Positions 58,049-64,000 of a stretch of 64,000 nt of DNA are shown here, in pieces. The notes beneath the pieces were generated by a model. The model did no database searches. It saw only the letters and a list, made by a program, of their open reading frames with translations, and was not told where the DNA came from. Both the position numbers and the translations under genes were made by a program. The first letter of the stretch is position 1. Every line of letters starts with the position of its first letter. The stretch comes from Trichaptum fuscoviolaceum (taxonomy: Eukaryota; Basidiomycota; Agaricomycetes; Hymenochaetales; Trichaptaceae). The DNA is taken from contig CAJSYZ010000009.1 of NCBI GenBank assembly GCA_910574455.1, forward strand, positions 1,178,001-1,242,000. The letters run 5' to 3'.

Positions 58049-61000
58049 GAGAGCCCGGCACAAGAGTACGTGTAAAGGCTCTATAAGAGTTGCGAGGACC
58101 AGTGTTTATAGGTTCAGTCCGCTATGCTAAAGAGCTTCCGACGATGAGTAGATTTCTAATAGCCCATCAGAGTCTTGTCATGAACTGAGAAACAGAGGAG
58201 AAAGTCGAACGGGTATGCCGTTGCTCTTCATCGTCAGTGACTCAGCTTCAACCACTGGCATCTCTCAAAGACTCTCATGCACAAAATAGATAGATCGGGT
58301 TCAACGGAATTTCCGTCGCTCCCCGATGACTTACGTAATATTATTCTTAATTTAGAAAGTATATTTCTTCCGTACTATAGGACGTTAACATTCTCTGCGT
58401 ACAAATATCTTATATTTACATACATAAACCATGTCTAGCTTGAATAAACCCTAGTAAACCAATTATAGATGCGACTCACGAGCTGCAAAAATCTTCATCT
58501 TCATCGCTTGCCTCAACATCACTGGCAAGCAAAGATGAAAGGACATGCGCTTGCATCTTTTTGGTAAGTTTTCATGACCTCGGATGAAAAGAACGCCTCA
58601 TAAAGTTTGCTTCAGGATCCGAGAAAAGGGGTATAAACTCGTAAGCTCTAGGTACACACTCCGATAGTCGTTAAGCCAAGTGGTAAAACATTTACGACTC
58701 TCGGAGCGAGGCGAAAACTGAAGATCAGAGTACTCGCCGCATCAAAACTTCGATGAAACTTCTTAGCGTGTTCGTCGGTAGGTTCTTCAATTAAGCGCAA
58801 GGACCGGACACGCACATGAACAGCCCCAAGGGACAAACCGGGCTCATCGACCGTTCACAAAACCGTAACTTCTTTTCTTAAGAGGCCTGAAAAGTATGAG
58901 TGAGCCGATTCATGTGCTTTTTACACGTGGAACGATTTTCTATCGCACTTTTTTCTGTTGCAGTTAAGCTATGCGAGAGGTCTGCAAGAACTTTGATGAC
59001 CCTCGTTGACCCGAGAAGTCTAAATTTACAAAAAAATGCATAGGAAGGAGACATCAGCAGGCAAGGCCTTCTGCCTTTCGCCCGGCGTCCTTTTTTTCAC
59101 CGCGACATCCATGTAGCGTGGTCCTCCAGCCTCCTCTGAGCTTGCTCTCAACTAAAACAGCACTGTGCTGTTGTTCGATCGGCCTCGGGCTATTGATCCC
59201 TACATCTCTAAGAGAAGCCATATGACCTTCAGCATGTCTTTTACATCCTACTTCCCTCTTATTCTGTGCGAAAACCTCCTGCCCATTGGCAGATGGATAA
59301 TATACGAAGCTTCTTCATCACTTCCAATCTCCACCGGGACGCATGATGCCGATGCTTTTTCTTGTGGAGAATCTGAACGCCAACGAGCAAAGGCCTTCGT
59401 TGATACTCGCACTCGCGTTTCCTCTTCCCTGCAACCCTAAAAGGTCAGGCTCTTTCACAGGCTGGTATGGCATGATGCAACTAGCATGCACGGGGCCGAG
59501 GGGGCGCAAGGTGTTTGCTCTGGGATGACCCACCGGATAGTTCTCAAGTTCCCGGAGAAATGGAACTCTCCGTTATCATCCTTCCAACCGACGAGAAACA
59601 GGGTCGAAATACAGAGGCCTATGCCCGGATTGAATACGGACAATACAGTAATAGGTGGCGAACTAAGCAGATCTTACGTCCAGGTGGTATTACGACTTTG
59701 AAGGAAAGCAAGCACCCCTGCCCCTGTCCACCTTCCTAGGATCTTCATCGACTGACTTCGCCTGTGGATACGTCGGCTAGCAGACCTCCTGATCCGACCG
59801 AAACCGATCTCAACATCTATGACTTGAAATCGCTTTGCAAGAATACTTTCCCATTTCCGAGCGATGGGGATCTCGTGCGAGGAATAGCAACGGAAATTAG
59901 TGGCGGTAGTCAATGTGGAGGCTGGCACTTACATCTTATTGATTTAACACAGCTTTTGTACTCTGTGGCTGACTATGGATGTCCTCTTTTCCGGATAGGG
60001 CTACTGACCGGAGCACCGTAGTCGCCTAAACACGTTCAGGCCAACGTCGGCCGTGCGTGAGGACTGTTCATGCCCGCCTCGACAGCTCCAAACGAGATAA
60101 ATTATCGGAAATAGCTCAATCTATCTGTCTGCCAGCACCGCCTTGCATCTGTTGGGCGTATATCTCTGCCGGGCTGTCGCTAGCTCCTTGTAGATCTATT
60201 CGAAGGCCATTGAACGCCATGCCATCAGCTTGTCTGGACATTTAGAGCCTTCCCATGCTTTATTTCAGACCGGACGTCACATCATTGATTCTACGATTAA
60301 ACTCTACAGGATTCGAAATCCGAGGATGCGAGTAAATTTGAGGTCATTTGCCAATATGGCAAGCCGACACGTTCAGAACTCGTGCATGTTCCGAGATGCA
60401 AAAATGCAAGGTATACTTTATTACCAACTGCGTGTTGCTGTAAGCTAACCTGCCCACTTCAATTTCAATCATACTTGCGATCAACAATTTCCGGCAGAAG
60501 CTCTCAAATTCTCGAAACATCAGAATGTGTGGAAGACGTTTGGCACGGTGCCCTAAATGTGCTTGCCATCGGTGAAATAATTGCACACCATCCTCACATG
60601 ATGTTTGAGTTCCGACAGTGTACTCTATTCAGTAAGACTTGCATGTACCGAAGAGGTGTACAAGTATTAACCAGGCTTTGTGCTGTCTCTTTTTTGTTAT
60701 CGTGACTGTGATTGCCGAACGCTCAGGTCTCCTGCGTTCGGGATTTCAAGGCTTTCTTTTGCTAAATAAAGTATTCTCAGGCTTTCGACGTGATGAAAAC
60801 GCGATAGGTAATTAAATCACAATGTTGCCTTAAACCTTTCATTACATGATAGATCAGCTAAGTTTTTGACCTTTGGAACCATTGGCATCTGACTGGTCTC
60901 AAATGCCTGTTCTACCTGCTGTCAAACTGGCTGCTTCTCTTGCCAATACATCTGATTCATTTAACTCAGAGTGTCTCCATAAGGAATATTTCGTGCAACT

Positions 61001-62328
61001 GCGTCCTGCCTCACGATCATCCTAGAATTCGAACAAAGATGTACCTCGGAAATTGCCTTGCGTAAACACCTCCTCGACTTCGCCGAGTCATCAAGTATTA
61101 ATCGCCTAGGTCCGTCCTGGAGTAAGAAACCTAAAGCTCGAAGCTCCCGGTCTTCCGGCAGGAGATCTTAGCCCATGTGTTCCGAAAAAGTATTTCCTTA
61201 CATTCTGCTATGGCAGTCTGCCTGGGGGTGGAACAGCTGGGCGGTACCTGGACACTTAGATCTTCATTCTTGAAGCAGGCTTATTGGCCGACGAGGCGAA
61301 TCCTTCTTCCGCCCCCTTGTGAGCCTCGTGCCTTCCGTATCTTGACTTAACTAGAAACCGGTCAACTTGCCGGCCACTTTAGTTTCTAGCACTTCAAGTT
61401 GCAACAAGACTAGATCATTTCTCGTACCCTCTAGCCGACTATCCCCTCGATTTCAACCCTGAGGCCTGAATGCATGATTGAAGATCTCCAAACATATTTA
61501 CGCTGCAGCCGAGTTACTTGGGTCTTTTGAAACTCTGTGCAAACATTATCCGGTCTATCGGGCAACCTTTAACGGTTGTATTAATACTGCCACATAAATT
61601 ATAACATAACTAAATCAGAGCTATTTTTGTCTACATCCATTCGCGTAAAATAGGCACGCTTGCGAAGAAGGACAGGTACGTATGCGCGCCAGCGGCATGC
61701 TAAACGGTGCCTAATGTATATATTTATGTTTGTCAGATGTGCAAGACTGTCAGCACATCATGAATCTTCAGTGATATATAACTTTGTTTGTGAACTGCAT
61801 GAATCATGTCCACCACTTTGACGCCAACTCAAGCGTTACACTTGTGTGATCGAGAGCTTCTCTTTTTTGACATCTTCCGTGTCAACTTGAAATGTCATGA
61901 TCGTAGGCGTTCGAAATGAAGCACCGCCACCACACGTATAGGATACACAATCTTCAAGTTGGAGAAGGTTTTAGATTATTCGGGCAGTCGTAACTTTTAA
62001 GTCGGAGGTCTCTTGGATACCAAATTATGTAGAGGAGTCGGCCGGAAGCGGGGTCAATTATGTTCCCCCGGTAGAGATGGGATCCGAGCTCTTTCATGAC
62101 AATTCAGTTGTAAAGGATATGCTCTCAAGAGACTTCTCAGACAGACAACAATCGGTAATTAACATTCAACTTCACATGAAGGTACCTGAATAGGTACAAA
62201 GCAAATTTGAATCGGAGTCATCTGTGAGTCAAATTTTGCCGATGGCAAAATTGCCGTGCGCACTTCGACTCCGAGCACAGGTTCAACTTGAACATTCGTC
62301 TACATACGCCTTAGCTTGAAACTCATCA
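58049..62328. other. Long stretch without a supportable gene
   Basis: About 4.3 kb. Overlapping frames on both strands at 59165-60705 show no motif, no consistent codon pattern and no clear exon chain, and may be a decayed gene. A perfect small inverted repeat, AATTTTGCC-GAT-GGCAAAATT, lies at 62232-62252, close to CGACTCCGAGCAC and TTCAACTTGAAC words at about 62265-62295. No RNA genes were recognised. Confidence 0.4.
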
Positions 62329-63113
62329 TCACATGCGCAGACTGATCTGCCAATGCATCGAGTCCTCAAACTTTCGTTTACTTACAGTCCGACTGATCTT
62401 GCGTGCGAGCTTCTCGTGGAAAGCCATGGCTCGTAGAAGATGTGGAAGCGGTGCGGGAAAAGATATTGGCAAATTCTCATCAAATGGCTGTGAGTGTACC
62501 CTACAGTTGTAGACAGTCGGCGTTGGAGCTCCCCCTCGAGAACGGAAACTCCCCTCCCCAGCTTTCGACCTCGGCTCGGCAATCCGCCAAAGAACATCGT
62601 AACTTGCGCAACGCCGCTCGTGCGACCGTGATGTCCCTGACGTGGCCGCCAGCGAGCTCTTCCTTGCAGCTTTGGACAGCCTGGCTGATGTCGGCGTCGA
62701 TGGTGGCAAGGTCATCGACTACGGTGTCGTTAGGTTCCCATCGCAGGCTTGATGATGCGCGCACGATACCCGTCAAGATGTCGATGCTGTCGATGCCCAT
62801 CCCGGCGCCGTACAAGGAACGGGAATACGCAAGAAGGCCTTTGAGCTTGGCAGATGCCTTGACATCATACTCCCCGTCTTGCTCCGTTGTCTCGAAAAGG
62901 ACGGCCTGCCGAGCCGCACTCTTCTGTAATGTTTGGCCAAGACATTGTCGGGCGGATGCAACGAAAGAGGCGGAAACAGTGGGCGGGCTGGTAGCCAGCA
63001 TTGATCGCACAATGGTGCGAAGGCTGTGGTTGTCGAATGTCAGGATAGTTACCGCCCTTCGACAAATGAACTTACTCATCGGCGGACGCGTTTGCTATTA
63101 ATGTGTCAACCAT
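62329..63113 (-). CDS. Conserved fungal protein of unknown function
   Basis: Exon 1 (63113-63076) starts MVDTLIANASAD and joins, through an intron ending at 63024, to exon 2 (63023-62505): DLRTIVRSMLATSPPTVSA. Exon 2 continues through KASAKLKGLLAYSRSLYGAGMG, LTGIVRASSSLRWEP and LATIDADISQAVQSCKEEL to VESWGGEFPFSRG. The pattern matches a conserved fungal hypothetical protein that I recall without an assigned function. It is helical and soluble, with no signal peptide. The 3' exons after the GT at 62504 are uncertain; a third exon near 62433 is likely, and the given end is the limit of the open frame. An upstream exon before 63113 is also possible, since the frame is open at LM before the ATG. 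Confidence 0.55.
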
Positions 63114-64000
63114 GAGGTTGCTGTACACGGCATAAGCTGGGGCATTTGCGTAGAAGGATGTGCAGTGACTTACACATGACCAAGAGCTGGTCGCATTCCT
63201 CGGGTGTAGCATTCGACTTCGGGGGCGGGCATGTCTAAAGTGAGGACTGCGAATGGGTGAGGATGGTAGACGAGTTAGCTTCCACCCGCATTTTAAGCTT
63301 GCATCAATATCCAATGATATAAGTGCTCCGGCCTGTAAAAGATGGTGAACAAGAAGCCGAGGCAGATACATTGAAGAATCGCAATCTGTCGAGTACCGAC
63401 CGAGAGATTGGTTTCCTTCGTGGACAAGATCTAATAGGATCTGCAATACAGCTCCTCACTCAGGCTTGTTGCCTTCGAGGCGCCGGACCTATCAGGCCAT
63501 AGCGTGCCCCCCATGAGCTGCGAACGGAATGGCCTCTTTAGACGTCTGGAAAGAATTAGCAGCGATTCCGAGATCTGTGCACCACGCGTCACCCCAGACT
63601 CCGAGCCCGAGTCAATGGCCTACTAGAGGGCTATGGACAGGACCCAGGTGGCTCTGCTTGTCTTCTGATGTTCGCCGGGCCAAATGACAACCTTTAATGA
63701 GTCGGTCCGACGCATTTCCTTCGGGTAGGCCTTCTGCTGAGTCTGCATGCCATACTTCGTTTGACGGGTTTCATACTATCAAGATTCGAGATCGTAAAGC
63801 CAGCGGGGGCTTTCCAATAGAACTCCGTTAACATTTCAAACTGCGACAGTATTGTTGCAGCGGCCTCAACGAGATGTGCATCCTAAGCTACAATATTCTG
63901 TTCACTGCTTGCTGTATATAAAGGGGACACCTCACGATGAGATTCTACCATCCTCCCAACTACTGTCCGCACAGCCTCGAACTGTTCTCTGTTGTGGTTG
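63114..64000. other. Right flank, no gene assigned
   Basis: Possibly the 5' region of the gene at 62.3-63.1 kb. A minus-strand frame at 63446-63114 overlaps a probable GTAAGT donor near 63172. Nothing else was recognised. Confidence 0.35.

Noticed and set aside
59165..60705. Run of plus- and minus-strand frames
   Set aside because: Looked like a possible decayed gene, but no motif or consistent exon chain could be read.

Overview
The window looks like nuclear DNA of an Agaricomycete (mushroom-forming) basidiomycete. Genes are cut by many short GT-AG introns of about 45-80 bp. The recognisable families fit that group: a BAR-SH3 adaptor, a HAM1-like protein, F-box/LRR-type genes, a Plavaka transposase and a GPI-type GH13 protein. 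All calls come from reading translations and splice signals by eye; no database was searched.

Layout. 0-1.3 kb: a decayed plus-strand gene of an Agaricomycete F-box-associated type. 2.4-8.4 kb: two minus-strand genes, a BAR-SH3 adaptor and a type-B carboxylesterase. 8.4-12 kb: gene-poor, with a 137-bp palindromic MITE and a pair of 56-bp inverted arms. 12-14.7 kb: a broken minus-strand gene of unknown function. 15-24.7 kb: a tandem array of three trypsin-fold (GDSG) genes, all minus strand. Two are near-identical copies and the third shares only one internal block with them; the first two also carry repeated phase-0 exons. 25.1-25.8 kb: a LINE RNase H relic. 26.6-30.7 kb: an apparently intact Plavaka DNA transposase, divergent from an unrecognised gene made of many tiny exons with an acidic hexanucleotide-repeat tail (30.8-35.1 kb). 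35-38 kb: gene-poor. 38.2-39.2 kb: a small unknown gene behind a clear TATA box. 39.7-46.7 kb: two paralogous F-box-family genes (one frameshifted, one lacking its F-box) on either side of a HAM1-like gene with predicted double lipidation. 47.6-49.6 kb: a GPI-type alpha-amylase homologue that has lost two of three catalytic carboxylates. 50.2-54.2 kb: a TFIIIC TPR subunit. 55.9-58.0 kb: an MFS transporter. 58-62.3 kb: no supportable gene. 62.3-63.1 kb: a conserved fungal protein of unknown function.

The housekeeping-type genes (BAR-SH3, carboxylesterase, HAM1-like, TFIIIC, MFS) flank a roughly 25-kb accessory block at 12-37 kb that is rich in duplication, transposons and decay. That block is studded with short near-palindromes sharing the core ACTx-n-x'AGT, where x' complements x (ACTTCAAGT, ACTGGCAGT, ACTCGGAGT, ACTAGTAGT). 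They lie between genes, in introns and inside exons, far more often than chance predicts. Together with the tandem protease array this is the least explained signal in the window.
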